A DNA stretch of 64,000 nucleotides from Cucumis sativus (GCF_000004075.3 NC_026658.2:3968001-4032000); one strand, 5' to 3'; positions 24,105 to 36,561 are shown, numbered from the stretch's first letter. Program-made: numbers and translations. Notes: generated by a model not told the origin, from the letters alone.

Positions 24105-25111
24105 CTAGTTTTTGAAGAGCTCGGGTAGATGTGCGTTAGTGAGCTTAGTCCTCTTGCTGATTTCTTGCTTCTTCTTCTTCGGCTTGGGTTTTGAGGATGC
24201 TACGTGTTGTGCGTTGGCTCGCCTCTTTGCCGTGTTGGTTGCAGGCTTCATTCCATTCTTCTGCAGATCCTTTTCGACATCAAGCATGTCACGAGGTAAT
24301 TCGATCTCCCGAAAGAGCTGCTTCAGATCATCGTCTACCTTGATTTGAATTCGTGGGTCATTTGGGTAGGCAATATCTTCTTGTGAATCGAAGTTTGAGA
24401 GAAGCCAAACCTGGCCTGAGGCTTTTAGGGCCTAAACAAACAAGAGAGGAAAATAAAATGTAAGCTAAAAACTAAAGTTAACGGACTCTGTTTTCCATTC
24501 ATAAACAAAGAGTAAAGCCGTGTATTTTCCATTCACTATATAAGCAAAGAAGTTGTAATAATTTTGAGGGCCGGTGATCAACTACAATTTGGATGCAACA
24601 ACCCCAAGTTCAATACTTCCTTGAGTATATTCTTTTCAAAGAATTGTAAATACTTGTCAGACCTTAAAGTTTTAGATTGAGACATTACGTCTCATTAGTC
24701 TCAGATTGGCTCCTCTTGTTGAATTTTCTTTTTGTTTCCTCCTCTGAATTAGAAAAACAATTTGTATTTGTTTTGACAAGACTATAAATCATGAGTTAAA
24801 TCCTTCAATTCAAATTTCAGCTGCTATTTTGGGATAGGAATTGTTGGATGAACAAAACCTTCTAGTCTATAACAGAAACCAAAGTCTAACCAGGAAGAAA
24901 ATAGAATAGACTTATTGAGGCATAGCATGAACAAGAACCCTGAACATCGACATAAATAGTGAGCAAGCCATATAGACATTTGATGTCCAAAAAGCCAATA
25001 CATTAAACTTTACAAAGGTTATTTTGCTGAATAAGTTATATTAATGATAGCATCATTCAAGAGTCATTTGTTATTTTTCACGTTTTTGCATTCAAAATTG
25101 GAAAAAAAAAT

Positions 25112-25151
<40 letters not shown>

Positions 25152-26346
25152 CTTGCAAGTCCTCCATAACGCTTGGATAAGCATCCTTGAGATCAATGAC
25201 AGCAATGCCTTCTGGAAATTTTCGTACCAAGTAAAGAAGTTGATTCTTATCCTTCAGGTCATGCTTGGACTGAAAACACCAAAAACGGAAGGGAAAAAAA
25301 GGAGTGGAAAAATGTCAACCTTAAGGTTCAAAATTTTAAACCAAATAAGTACAAGGATGTAAATAATAAAGGTATTTGAGAATATAAATTACCTTGTATG
25401 AGAAACGCCTCCCATCATAGTGCACCTTTGGGTTATTCCGCAGACTATCATAGACAGCCTTGTTGGAATTTATATCAACATAACATGCTTCATTGATTTG
25501 CTCAGGTGTAAACGCTTGCCTTGTCTGTTAACATGCACAATAAGCAAGCGGTAAGCTTGTAACATATCCCTAAGGTTCCAATTCACTAACAGTAAGTAGA
25601 AAATGCATTTCAGTAGGCCTTCTTTTTAGCTTTTTTACAGCCAATTGAAAATCCAGAGAAGATTACAGGGAAGGGATTAGATTAACATATGTAATTCGGA
25701 TGTAAAAATACAATCTTGCACCAACACATGTAGGCAAAACAACCACCCAAAAGCCACTCAAGAGGGTCCTGGCTCCTCTTGCCATCTAATGCCAATCACA
25801 AGCCTCACTACCTGAAGAAGTCCTCATTCCAGCAAAATCCCCCAGTTAAAACGGTATCCATTAAAAAACACACATTCAACTTATGGAACTTGGACAGAAT
25901 AAAATGCAAAATTTCAGCAGCATAAGGTCTACACGGCTCAAATCAATACACGGTCCATTAAATCCTATCCAATACAAAGCCTTACATTGAAGAATCCGGT
26001 CAAACACAAGAAACCAAGTACAGCAGATTAGATAGAAGGAGAAAAACAAACGGGGAAATATAAGAAAGATGGAGTGATGGATATGAACCTCCAGCAGCAG
26101 GTCAATAACCCTCTTGATCTGAGCCCCGACTGGAGACTTCCTTATGCTGTTAATATGTTGAAGTCTCTCAGTGTCATTTGAAAATTTTACAGCAGGAGCC
26201 GGAGGTCTTGCAATGGAAGCAGCAGGTGCAGGCGTAAACTTGGGTGTAGACTTGGATACAGACTTGGATGCAGCAATGCCAGACAAGGTACTCTGACATC
26301 GTTCTTGCTGTTTCTTAAACCTATCTAATTGTTCTTGCAACGCCAT
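24105..26346 (-). CDS. Transcription initiation factor IIE subunit beta
   Basis: Four exons: 26089-26346, 25393-25524, 25153-25269, 24105-24431, all phase 0, giving 277 residues, the usual plant length. The N-terminus is a Gln/Lys-rich helix (MALQEQLDRFKKQQERC) plus a Ser/Pro/Ala linker. Residues about 63-130 are the first winged helix (SIRKSPVGAQIKRVIDLLLE, then TRQAFTPEQINEACYVD and NPKVHYDGRRFSYKSKH). Residues about 131-210 are the second (NQLLYLVRKFPEGIAVIDLKDAYP, GQVWLLSNFDSQED, YPNDPRI). The C-terminus is strongly basic (KPKPKKKKQEISKRTK). With TFIIE alpha it recruits TFIIH to the RNA polymerase II preinitiation complex. Intron 3 begins almost directly with a long (TA)n run. A 5' UTR intron is possible (donor-like GGTATTTT near 26.5 kb) but not proven. 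Confidence 0.95.
24432..25152 (-). other. Intron 3 of TFIIE beta with a (TA)n run at its 5' end
   Basis: 721-bp intron. On the coding strand it starts GTATGTATATATATAT, so the microsatellite at 25114-25148 lies within a few bases of the splice donor. The rest is AT-rich with no nested gene. Confidence 0.8.
25114..25148. repeat. (TA)n microsatellite next to a splice donor
   Basis: Pure AT dinucleotide run ending three bases short of the donor GT (25151-25152) of TFIIE beta intron 3. Confidence 0.9.
25525..26088 (-). other. Intron 1 of TFIIE beta
   Basis: 564-bp GT-AG intron between the N-terminal linker exon and the exon starting TRQAFTPEQ. Open reading continues some distance into it from exon 1 but has no homology I recognise. 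Confidence 0.75.
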
Positions 26347-28050
26347 TAAATCCCCTTAAGAGTTTCAATAATTCTCAACCCTAACAATCAAAATAACGAC
26401 AAAGATCATCAAAATAGATTCAACTAATAAAATAAAATTGCCAGGCGTCCCATCAAGCCCAACACACAATTGAAAATACCCAGAAAAGAAAAGGGTATGT
26501 AGTAAAATACCAGAAATTGCATCGGTTAGATAGACCGAAATCAACCGCCGTGAATAAGACGACGGTGAGATGGGTGGTCGATGTCGAATGATCTGTAGTG
26601 TACGTAATGGAGGTGATTGTTGTATGGAGTTGGGTTTGTGGAGGTATGGAGATCGAGAAGAATGAATTGGAAAAGCGCGAGGGAGAAAGCTGAGGAACGA
26701 GTGCGTTTGAGGAAGGTTAAAATCAGAAATGGGGTTAGGTTCTTGGAAAGAACTCAACTTCCATTTTGGTACCTCAGTTTTAGAATGTTTATACTTTGAC
26801 CCCTATATTTTCAAATATTGCAGTTAAGATCTAATTTCATTTAATCTCTCTATTTCTTTTTTGTCTTTGCTGTTTCAAAGTGAATCTTTTTTTTTTTTTT
26901 AGCCAAATTTAAAATAAAATGTAGATAACAAAAAAACAAATTTAGAGGTGATAAGAGTATTTTGTAAAATTAATTTTAAAAAAAACAGATAGTTACATCT
27001 TTGTTTTAGTTTTTTGTTTCTATGGCCACATTTCCAAACTTAGCTTTAGACTCATTTTAAACTTTTGATTCTCTCATGATTGCTCATCCATGGTTGTTGG
27101 TGCACGTTAAGCTCTGCATTTTCTCATTGATTGTTGTCATCAACATAACGCCCATGAAGATGTAGTTTGAACCTATCTATTGGAATTAGGAGTTGGAGAT
27201 GGAAATGTATGTTTGTCTAAAAAAGATCAAGTTAGTTTGCCACAATCCAAACACACTGCTCTCTTTTCATTATTAACTTACAAATGATAACTCTGCTAAC
27301 CTTAACCTACGCTTCCTTCACCATGAGACAGAAAGTGTTTTGGAGCCATTGTTCGTAATCGAAGCGGTGAATTTATGGTCAAAATATCATTTTTGTTGGC
27401 AATATTTTTTAATTTACAATAAAAGCACACAGTAATCAATGAGAAAGACATACCACGATTTTAATAACAAAATTATTCAAAATATATAATCATTTATTGG
27501 TAAATATTTACACGAGGTTACTATTTAAAAAATATGTATATATGATTAAAAATCATTTAATTAATTACAAAAATATTATGTTAGAATAGCAATCAATAAC
27601 AATACTTACAGAAACATATAAATCTCACCTATTAAATCAATTCATGAGCCAAAGAAAACTTATAAATCTCACTTTTGCATAAACTATTCCATATGCATTC
27701 TAGGAAAAAAAAGAAGGCACATATGGAAGAAAATAGTTTAATTATAATTATAAGAAATTGATTAAAATGCTTGTTCCCTTTTTCCTGAGACAATCAGACT
27801 TCAAAAACATTAAAATTTAAATCTTGCTAAAATGGTACAAACGATAATAAGGCGCTCAAAGAGAAGAACAAAATTTATACTTGAAAAACAGTAGTTCTTG
27901 TAAACTTCAATTTGCACAATGAAATTTTGAATTTATAAAATTCCCATAAGCTAAATGAAAGGGGGGGAAAAAAAAGCTAACAAACTCTTCACTCAAGCTG
28001 CTAACTCGTTCCACTGAAAATTCATTGAACTGCTTGTATGACCATACTTT
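26347..28050. other. 5' region of TFIIE beta and spacer to eS10
   Basis: The first about 400 bases are the leader and promoter of TFIIE beta. The rest, to 28.05 kb, is AT-rich spacer plus the 3' UTR of eS10. The open frames at 26365-26757 (-) and 26617-26799 (+) are antisense to each other and have no recognisable product. Confidence 0.55.
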
Positions 28051-29947
28051 TCAAGGAAGGTTTGAGCTTGGTGCAGCTCCTCCGCCGTAGCTACCAGCTC
28101 CACGGCCAAAACCTGGCCTTCCACCAGGACCCTGAGAAATTTTCAGGTATGACACAGCAATCAATAAACAACCAACAAACGACAATTATAAGCTCCTTTT
28201 ATAAATTAACCGAACTTTCATCTAGAGCACACATCAATGACTATCATAAAATTCAAATTCATTCAAAATGACTTCATCATCAACCATAAAATACCTTAAT
28301 CAGAATATCATTTGGCACAAGGATGACATACTATGGGGCATTAAAGTTCCAAATCTAGTGACATTTCTAATATTTCACCAACCCATTTTTCTATCACTTT
28401 TTGTTTTTTCTTTATATCAGCAAATGTCCGAACCAGCTTACGTGCACCTTGACTAAATTAAGCCACAACCCTCCATGGCTCATGCTCATCTAATACCTAA
28501 ATAGTAAATGGTTTAAATATGCCTAACCAAATCAGTAATCACATGGGCCCTAGAAAACCATTAGACTGCAAATGAACAGAGAACATGGCGTGCAAATGCC
28601 AAAAAAAAAAAAGACCTACTATTAAATACGTAAACTAGGTTATTAGCAGACTAGTTGATTAGGAAGCACTTTTGGAGGAAAGTATCAAAGATGAAGAGAC
28701 TAATCTATGACTATGAGATGTCATTCAATCGATTCCATTGCTTAACCATCTTACTGACCAAGGCCATAAACTTGATAAAATTCTAATTAGATATATGAGC
28801 AATGATTGCACCGCTCTTAATAACGTTCTTCAATAACCAACTCCAAGAGAAGTACAAAACCAGTAGAAAGCAGCATTTTTATGCAGAGAGCATCAACCAT
28901 ATTACAGAAGCCACTATGGAGATAGTATAAAAATTACCCCAAACGAAGGTCTGTAATCTGCAGGAGCTCCTCCTTTGTCACCACCAAACTCACCGCCAGG
29001 TCCACGAGGACCTCCACGGTAACCATCACGGTCACCAAACCTCCTCTCACCACCCTCAAAACGAGGTGGACCCCTAATTCATAAGAGTTGCCACAAATCA
29101 ATAACACTGCTAACGAGAATCAATACAACTTAGTAAATAATTAAAAAAATGCAATTACACAAACAGCTACTCAAATAAGCCCTTGTTCTTATATATGATA
29201 CATTATAAATACACATCAATTTCTAAATTAACGACTTGAATGCACTATAGATATAGTTTATACCGTGGACGATCGCCGGGTGGTCCGCCAAAGGGCCTAC
29301 CAGCGGGCTTAGCTTGTTTCTTCAAGGTAGCAGGGACAATTTCAGACGGGAGATTGAGGTAAGTCCTAAGAAACTCAATACCATCATTGGTGAGGTACCA
29401 GTAGTAATGCATCCAGGCAAATGTCTCGCGCACATATTCCTTGGACTTGAAGCTCTGCATCAACTTAATAACCTGCAAGTTAGGCACGTCGATTTCTGGG
29501 TGCTTGGCCAAATTGTAATCCTTCTTGGCATAGCAAACCCCCTCTGAGAATAAAATAGTAACGAATAAATAAAAACAGGGGAAAATCCTCAAATCAGAAA
29601 ATTGGAAAGAAAGAAAAACACTAGATTGAGATTGATTTGAGTTTGGTTATACCTTGAAAGAGATATTTGGAGATTTCCCTACGGTTCTTTTCTGAAATAA
29701 TCTGAAGAAAAGAATCAAATGAATATGAGAAACCAACCACTAATCCCTAACATCGCCATCTCATACGAAATAAAACTTGACCCACTGCAGCAATTCAAAA
29801 ATACACAAAAGGGCAGCAACTCCCACCCCCAGATCGATTCCTTTTCAAATACCCCATTACTCTATGACGCAGAAAACAGAAACAAACACAAACTAGAGAC
29901 AGTTATAGAGGAAGCGAGTTGAAGAAGAAGAAGAGGAGATGTACCAT
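28051..29947 (-). CDS. RPS10: Small ribosomal subunit protein eS10 (RPS10)
   Basis: Five exons: 29945-29947 (the ATG alone), 29653-29701, 29264-29543, 28938-29073, 28051-28131, giving 182 residues, normal for plant eS10. Residues 1-95 form the S10/plectin winged-helix domain: [58 protein letters not shown], then [13 protein letters not shown]. The tail is Gly/Arg/Pro-rich ([20 protein letters not shown] through [12 protein letters not shown]) and ends in AAPSSNLP. It is a structural protein of the cytosolic 40S head near the mRNA entry region. The start is fixed by homology: the codon is immediately followed by a GT donor, a layout known in ribosomal-protein genes. The promoter carries a telo box and four site II motifs. 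Confidence 0.97.
28132..28937 (-). other. Last intron of eS10
   Basis: 806-bp GT-AG intron separating the two Gly-rich tail exons. AT-rich, no nested gene seen. Confidence 0.8.
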
Positions 29948-30074
29948 TGTTGAAACTCAGCAAGTACTGAAGATAGTAGCAGAAAAGGGAAGAGGCGCGA
30001 AGAAGGAGAACGGGCAGGTGTAAAAAGAGAGGGAGTGAGCAGCCGTGAAAAGAGAGGGAGGATGAGGTAGCGGC

Positions 30075-30138
30075 TAGGGTTTGTGGGTGTTGAGTGGGCC
30101 AATGGGCTACGTTGGATTTGGGCCGATGGGATTGGGCT
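30075..30138 (-). promoter_or_regulatory. eS10 promoter: telo box plus four site II motifs
   Basis: AAACCCTA (telo box) on the minus strand at 30075-30082, with TGGGCC/TGGGCT site II words at 30095-30100, 30103-30108, 30119-30124 and 30133-30138. This combination is established for plant ribosomal-protein and other translation genes, where TCP and Pur-alpha type factors drive expression in dividing cells. It lies 130-190 bases upstream of the eS10 start codon. Confidence 0.8.
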
Positions 30139-30174
30139 ACTTATGGGATAAAGTAGGGAGATGGTTGCGAGGCA

Positions 30175-30180
30175 CACGTG
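30175..30180. promoter_or_regulatory. G-box CACGTG upstream of eS10
   Basis: Palindromic CACGTG in the context GGCACACGTGTCAT, about 230 bases upstream of the eS10 start. It is a common bZIP/bHLH site; function here is inferred only from position. Confidence 0.45.
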
Positions 30181-33100
30181 TCATAAGATGGCGAAAAATT
30201 AAAATCTTCGGATCGAAATCCCGAAATTTTGAAAATTTCAATTGAAATCTACAAATTTCTCATGTGAATTATTGTCCAACAAAAACTTTCAAAAAAAAAT
30301 TTACTATTAGGTTTTTTCCCTGAAACATATTTTGTTTTAAATACAATAGTGTATTTTCAAAACATTAAAAAATATGCTTAATCATAAACTATTTATACCT
30401 CGTTAAGAAAAAAACAAAACTTACCTCAAAACATCTTTCCACCCTAATTGAATTTCTTTTTCCGTATTTCAATCCTAGTCTAATGTTTTTCTATTTTGTT
30501 CTTTTTTTTCCGTTCTTCTTTCAATACCATGTTACTCTATTTCTTCGTTACCTTGTTACTTAAGCATTACAAAGTTAGTTGAGTTTAATCTATACTACAT
30601 TAGACACAACTTGATATTTATATAATAATTTTAAGAATAGTAAGGGGACGAATAATAAAAAACTTTTGGTCATTCTTGCATTACTTTTATTTTTCCTATT
30701 CTACCACTTTTAGAGAGTAGTAAATTAGATGAAACAATGGAGTACTAAAATTAAGAATAATTTATATAGCAATATTTTGATTGTTATTGGTAATTGGTAT
30801 AATTGGAAGTATGGATAAAAGAGAGAGAATGGTGGGAGTTTGGAAGTTAGAAAAGATGCAAATAATTAGAGGCCCAACCCAACCGTTGATATGCCAATGT
30901 CAATAGTACTAACACGCATCCACTTCTTCCTTTGTCGGATTTCTCTATTCCAATTATTCTTCTTCTTCTTCTTCTTTTATTTTTCTATTTTTATTATTTT
31001 CCTCTCACTTTCTAATATTCATTTTTAGATGTCGGTATCCATAATAAATAAATAGATAGAATTAAAAATCACCTTTTTTTTGTTTTTTGTTTCCTTCAAT
31101 TTTAATAATGTATTATCAAGTTATAATTTTAGGTATTAATCCTAAAATATTCAATATATATATATATATGTGTGTGTCAAATTCCCCAAGTTGGTTTATC
31201 AAAATTTTATTGTAAAACACGTCCTTAACTCAACTTGTTAGTTCTATGACCTTCGTAACATTTGTTTGGTGTACATATTAGTGTACCAAGTAAACTTGTG
31301 TCATTGAAGCATAGGTTAATCAATCCACAACATCATCTAAAATTTTGTTATTTAGTGTAACGAAAGATAAAAGATAAAATTTCTTATGGGTAAGTATTTG
31401 AACTTTTGGTATACATTGGATAAATACAAACTTTAAAATTTAAGATTATTATTTTTTATTTGTGGGTATTAGTATTGTTTAATTATTATTGATTTTTCTT
31501 TAGCAAAATGGATTGCTATATGACTTGCCTTTTACGCGTTTGGTGACGAAGGATGTGTGATGTATATGATAAGTATATGTATGCACTAAAATCACACTCA
31601 TATCCTTTTACGCTATCATTTTCTCCTCCTTACTTCAATTGTGTTATATAATTTGCTTTTCTAGTCTAAAAACTAAAATAAATATGTACATTTTTTTTAG
31701 AATAGATATGTAATTATTGGCCTACAGATCATTTGGTTAGAATAAAAACGTATTCATTTAAATTAAATATAGTAATATTATTAATGTGGCTTACATGCAT
31801 GATATATGTTGTCTTATCTTTTGGATCGGTCACCTCTTGCCTCATTCAAGTAGTTCTTTTCTTTCCTATCAAGAAACTCAATTAAGTTGTAGATGGAAAA
31901 ACTGTGTTATCCTTTATTGTTTTATACAATGTTAAGATTTGATTGTATAATTACAAAAATAAATTTTATAGAGAATATGATCTAACTTCAAGTTTTCCTA
32001 CCAATAATTACCTTTAATCTGACTTTTGACGATTAAAATAATATAAATAATGAAAATCTATTTTTTAATAATTTACCATTAAACAGCAAAAATGAGAGTT
32101 GGAACATAACATTCCATCCCCATTAATAAAAATGATGTCTAAGTTTATAATTTCAAATTCTCATGCATAGATATATATCTATATAAAGATTATCTTAATT
32201 CTACACATTTAATGATTTAACTAACCCTAATAGCTAAAACAAAATTAAAACTTGTATACACATACATTACCATATTTATAGTACTTGAATGAATTATAAT
32301 GGGAAAAAGAATGAGTTATAAGTACTAAAATCACATAGGTATGAGTGATTGATAGAATTAATATAATGTACATATATGTATGACATTGAAGACCCAACTC
32401 CTTTACAAGGTGGGACTAAAATGGTGACCCTACAGCTTAAAAGTTTGTCCATCTTTGATCTTCATTTAAATTATAATAAAATGATCACAATGTTATAGAT
32501 GGTGTCTTATTTTCAATTCCTGATATTTATTTATTTTACAAAAATCTCACAATCAACCAAGCTATTTTTATTTCTTAATTTTCTTAAAAAGAACACTAAT
32601 TTTTTTTTAAAATAAGTAAGTTGCTTGTTTTAAAATTAAAATTAATAATTAAGTGAGTATTGTGAATAATATAGTAACATTAGGCCAAAAAGGTGTCATT
32701 GTATATATATAATACACATACATAGACCATCATAAAAAACGCGGTTTGTTCAAAATTTTGTCAATACATGTGTGTGTGGCAGTAAAAAGTTCTGACCCTT
32801 TTGACAATATCTCAATTTTCTTCTCTACTATGTAATTATTTTAGAAGATTGTCCACCTAGTATCAAAATTTGTCGATTTAGTCTATATCACGGTATCATT
32901 AATAGACTTTAATAGTTATATCTAATTGTCAATGTTAAATGATGAAAGAAAATATTCAGATTTGATAAGTTGTACTCGTCGATTAATTTTTTTAATGCAC
33001 TCAATTGACGATATTTTGGAAAGAAAAAACAACGTAGTGGTTATTTATTTTGCTAATTATATTTGTTCGTGCAATTGAGAAGGGTGTGATTCTTTGATTG

Positions 33101-34017
33101 GGTTTTCTCTGTTTTGTTGAGGAGAGTTTGTGTTTGTGGTTAGCTGAATTAATTAAATTTCGTCTAGAAATAAAACTATATGTTAGTGGAAAGTGAGACC
33201 ATTGACATAAAGAAGGAAAAAATAGAATGGGTTGGAGTGAAGTTTTCAAAGAAAGTTTGATGAAGATAAGAGGGAAAGAGAAATAAGGTGAGAGAGAGAG
33301 AGAGGTGATGGGGACAGAAAGCAGTGGCTGAAATTTCTTGACCAATTGCTCGATTTATGGAGCTTTGAGTTTGGGGCTCACTTTGATTATTAATCATTAA
33401 TTACCTTTTTTAAAAAAAATGAATAGTAAACATGTTTTTTCTCCCCAATTTTTCTTATTTTCTTAGTTCTATACAGAAGTCTATGGTGTTTTGTAAGTTT
33501 GTTATGTACTGGGTAATTACAAAAACATGCATTTAATTATTGCTAGTGATGTTTTCTTGACGAGAGTGACAAAGCTTGAATCCATTGAAATTGTCATATA
33601 TGATTTCTCTATTCGTTAATATACTCATATCCTAAACTTTTAAAATGTATTCGTTTTTTTAAAAAATAATATAAATATAACACACCTACACATATGTATT
33701 TTTTTTATTAAAAAAATTATAAATGTTAAATTGGATTTTAAATTTTGTAATTTTGAAGGGTTAGTTTTAATTTTAGAGCTTTGGATTATAATAATTGTAA
33801 GTTGGAAATGGAAAAGGAAAAGGAAAAGAATGGAGACGACGAAAAGGTTAAAATGGGAGTATTGTTAACGGCGTCAAGGGAAGAACGAAGGAGGCGGAGA
33901 GGGCGTTAAAACAGACTGACGGTCAAAACAGTTATTTTAATTATTTTTGAAAATGAGATTATTCCCACCTTGGCCAACTAAGATAGTCCGTCTGGGGCGC
34001 GCCTTCCATCTTGAATT

Positions 34018-34037
34018 GGCTCGGCTCGGCTCGGCTG
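34018..34037. repeat. GGCTC pentanucleotide repeat
   Basis: Nearly four copies of GGCTC in otherwise AT-rich DNA. Confidence 0.85.
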
Positions 34038-35184
34038 ATTATAATTATAGAACAAGAAAACATAAAAAAGTATAAAACTACCATTTTGGTCACATTATCT
34101 TTAATTTTTATTTTATTCTAGTGCTGTACTTTCAACTATTCAAAGTATTTTTTAAAATTAAATTTAAATATTTGATTGTTATTGATTAAATAATAATTAT
34201 AACTTTCATTAGGTCAAATATATTTATAGGCAAAATCGTGTTATTTTTTTGTTCAAAGTTTTATAAAATTTAGATCTCACTGTTAATTTTGAAACTTTTA
34301 ATAAAGGTTAAAAATGTATTATTGCAAATTTAGAAGAATTTATAGTACTTTTAAATCAAAAGTCAAAAGTCAAAAAATGTGTAGTTTTTAAAAATAAATT
34401 AGTCATTATAATTTTTAAGTTGGTTTGTTTTGACGAAGACTGAATTAGACACATGATGAAAACATTTTTAATTATCGAATAAAATTTATTTTCTTTTTAT
34501 TAGTACAACCTGAATAAGGGATTATGTAAATGTATATAAAAAAAGCATGCAACTTTTGTCGAAGCGAAATTACAACGAGGAGGACAATAAAATCAATAAA
34601 AGTATTTAAGAAGAAAAAAAACACTTAAAGCCAAATTTATTTTAGTCTTCTTTTATTTATAGTAAACTTCGTCTTCTTTTACTTGTTTTGAATATCTAAA
34701 ATTTAGTAATAAAAAGTAAAATGGAATGTGTAGAGATGAAGTAAAATATAAAATTAAGTGTGTATGTATGCATGTATTAAAGCTCCATCAACTTTGAAGG
34801 AAACAATTAGATTCATAAACTAAAAGGACATTTTGTTTGGATGAAATTGTTTTTGAGTTGAAACTAAAATAAAAATAAAAATAAAAATATCTAAAAAAAG
34901 GGAAGCCAAAATAAATAAATAAATTATAATGCCACCTTTGATTCCGGGGGACCACAAAGGTGAAAAAGAAACGAAAACCACAGAAACTAAATAGAGGGTA
35001 AAGAAACAAAGGGCAATTTGGTAAATGACTAATTCAGAAAGTTCCTCACAAGTAAATAAATAGTTAAGTAGTAAAAAGAAATGGTCTCACCCGCCCCGCG
35101 CCGTACAAGCCGTTGCCTAAAACTTCGCTTCCGATTATACAAAATTAAATATCGATAATATTAATATTATTTATCTATTTGTTA

Positions 35185-35185
<1 letters not shown>

Positions 35186-35225
<40 letters not shown>
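35186..35225. repeat. (ATT)n microsatellite in the ROH1 upstream region
   Basis: About thirteen ATT units, 125-165 bases upstream of the ROH1 start codon, so in its promoter or 5' UTR. Confidence 0.9.
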
Positions 35226-35226
<1 letters not shown>

Positions 35227-35349
35227 TAATAAATAAAATTAAAGTAAATTCAAAAATAAGAACAAACTCTCTAAGAATTCCATTCCCTTCCCTTTTCATT
35301 TCCACTCCCAATTTCCCCTTCTTCCTCCTCCGAAAATTCATCTGAAACT

Positions 35350-36561
35350 ATGCCGGCCACAGAATACCCAGGCTCCTTCCTGGGCCGTATTAGCATCAGA
35401 AGAAACCAAGTCATCTCCATGGACGGTGCTCACGAGCAGGAGCTCGAGGATCTCGAGCTTTTTCAGAAACATGTTTCCGAGCGATTTTCCGATTTACTAC
35501 CTCCTCCACCTTCCGACGACATTTCTTCCGATGCAATCCTCTCCATCGCTTGGCTTAGAAAGCTTCTCGATGAATTCCTTTGTTGCGAGGCTCAATTTAA
35601 AGCTCTCCTCATCATGGGACGCGACCCTTCTCAAATCGTCAAACCCCCTCTCGATCGTCTCGTCCCCGAATTCCTTGATCGCGTCGTTAAAGCTCTAGAT
35701 ATATGTAATGCCGTTCTCCACGGGATTGAATCCGTAAGACAATTTCAAAAACTTGCCGAAATCGCGATTTCCGCTCTCGAACAACGCCCGATTGGAGATG
35801 GACAGGTGAAACGAGCACGTAGGGCTTTGAATTCCTTGATTACGTCTATGGCTGTAGAGGATAAGGATTTCACCAACAGTAAATCCACCGAACGGGCTTG
35901 GTCTTTCGGGCGTCGCGGCGGCGGTGCTACCGGCACCGGCACCGGTACCGCCACACCGAAATATAAGGACAGAATCGCCGGACAATTTCGATCTCTGTCT
36001 TGGAGTATGGCGAAAGGCTGGTCCGCCGCAAAGCAGATTCAAGCGATGTCATCGAATCTAGCGGCACCACGCGGCGGCGAATCGTCAAGTTTGCCGCAGA
36101 CGGTTTATCTGATGAGTACGGTTTTATTGTTTGTAATGTGGACTCTGGTGGCGGCGTTGCCTTGTCAAGAGAGAGGCGGACTGCCGACGAACTTCCCGGT
36201 GTCGAAACAGATGAGCTGGGCACAATCGATGATCGGACTGCAAGAGAAAATCGCAGAGGAATGGAAGAAGAAAGAGAAGAAAGGAAGTGCTGGGTTGTTG
36301 GAAGAGATGCAGAGGATGGAGAAACTGAGTCAATCGTTGATGGAATTCACTGAGTCATTCACGTTTCCATTGGAGACGGAAAAGGCAGAGGAGGTGGCGG
36401 CGCAGGTGGCGGAGCTGTCTGAGACTTGCAAGAAACTGGAAGAAGGATTGGTTCCATTACAGCAACAAATCAGAGAAGTATTTCATAGGGTTGTGAGAAG
36501 CAGGACAGAGATTGTTGAGCTTTTGGAGTATACCGCAAAAGCATCTTCTCCAATTGTGTAA
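35350..36561 (+). CDS. ROH1: ROH1-like protein (BPS1/DUF793 family), exocyst-associated
   Basis: Single-exon gene for 403 residues. The N-terminus (MPATEYPGSFLGRISIRRNQ) and the following ELEDLELFQKHVSERFSDLL and WLRKLLDEFLCCEAQFKALL blocks are typical of plant ROH1/DUF793 proteins; DRLVPEFLDRVVKALDICNAV and IGDGQVKRARRALNSLI continue the helical domain. Residues about 187-202 are a Gly/Thr-rich linker encoded by ACCGGC repeats. A hydrophobic segment at about 251-271 (TVYLMSTVLLFVMWTLVAAL) is a likely membrane helix, and the C-terminal 100 residues are amphipathic helices. Arabidopsis ROH1 proteins interact with EXO70 exocyst subunits and affect seed-coat mucilage secretion. The gene is visibly more GC-rich than its surroundings. 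The leader is pyrimidine-rich (CTTCTTCCTCCTCC). Confidence 0.93.
   Translation: MPATEYPGSFLGRISIRRNQVISMDGAHEQELEDLELFQKHVSERFSDLLPPPPSDDISSDAILSIAWLRKLLDEFLCCEAQFKALLIMGRDPSQIVKPPLDRLVPEFLDRVVKALDICNAVLHGIESVRQFQKLAEIAISALEQRPIGDGQVKRARRALNSLITSMAVEDKDFTNSKSTERAWSFGRRGGGATGTGTGTATPKYKDRIAGQFRSLSWSMAKGWSAAKQIQAMSSNLAAPRGGESSSLPQTVYLMSTVLLFVMWTLVAALPCQERGGLPTNFPVSKQMSWAQSMIGLQEKIAEEWKKKEKKGSAGLLEEMQRMEKLSQSLMEFTESFTFPLETEKAEEVAAQVAELSETCKKLEEGLVPLQQQIREVFHRVVRSRTEIVELLEYTAKASSPIV

Larger units (their letters stand above)
29948..35349. other. Intergenic region between eS10 and ROH1 (divergent)
   Basis: Two divergent genes flank it: the eS10 promoter occupies the left about 250 bases and the ROH1 promoter the right end. 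No protein gene recognised between. A short GC-richer patch at about 33.83-34.04 kb contains a GGGGCGCGCC block and a GGCTC pentanucleotide run; it could be a promoter-like or relic sequence, but no gene follows. The open frames at 33001-33397 (-) and 34788-35009 (-) are low-complexity. Confidence 0.55.

Noticed and set aside
33830-34040. Short gene in the GC-richer patch upstream of ROH1
   Set aside because: The best frame stops after a dozen codons; at most a relic or promoter-like sequence.
36000-36353. Plus-strand 117-codon frame and several antisense frames within ROH1
   Set aside because: They are shadows produced by the GC-richer ROH1 coding sequence, with no independent motif.
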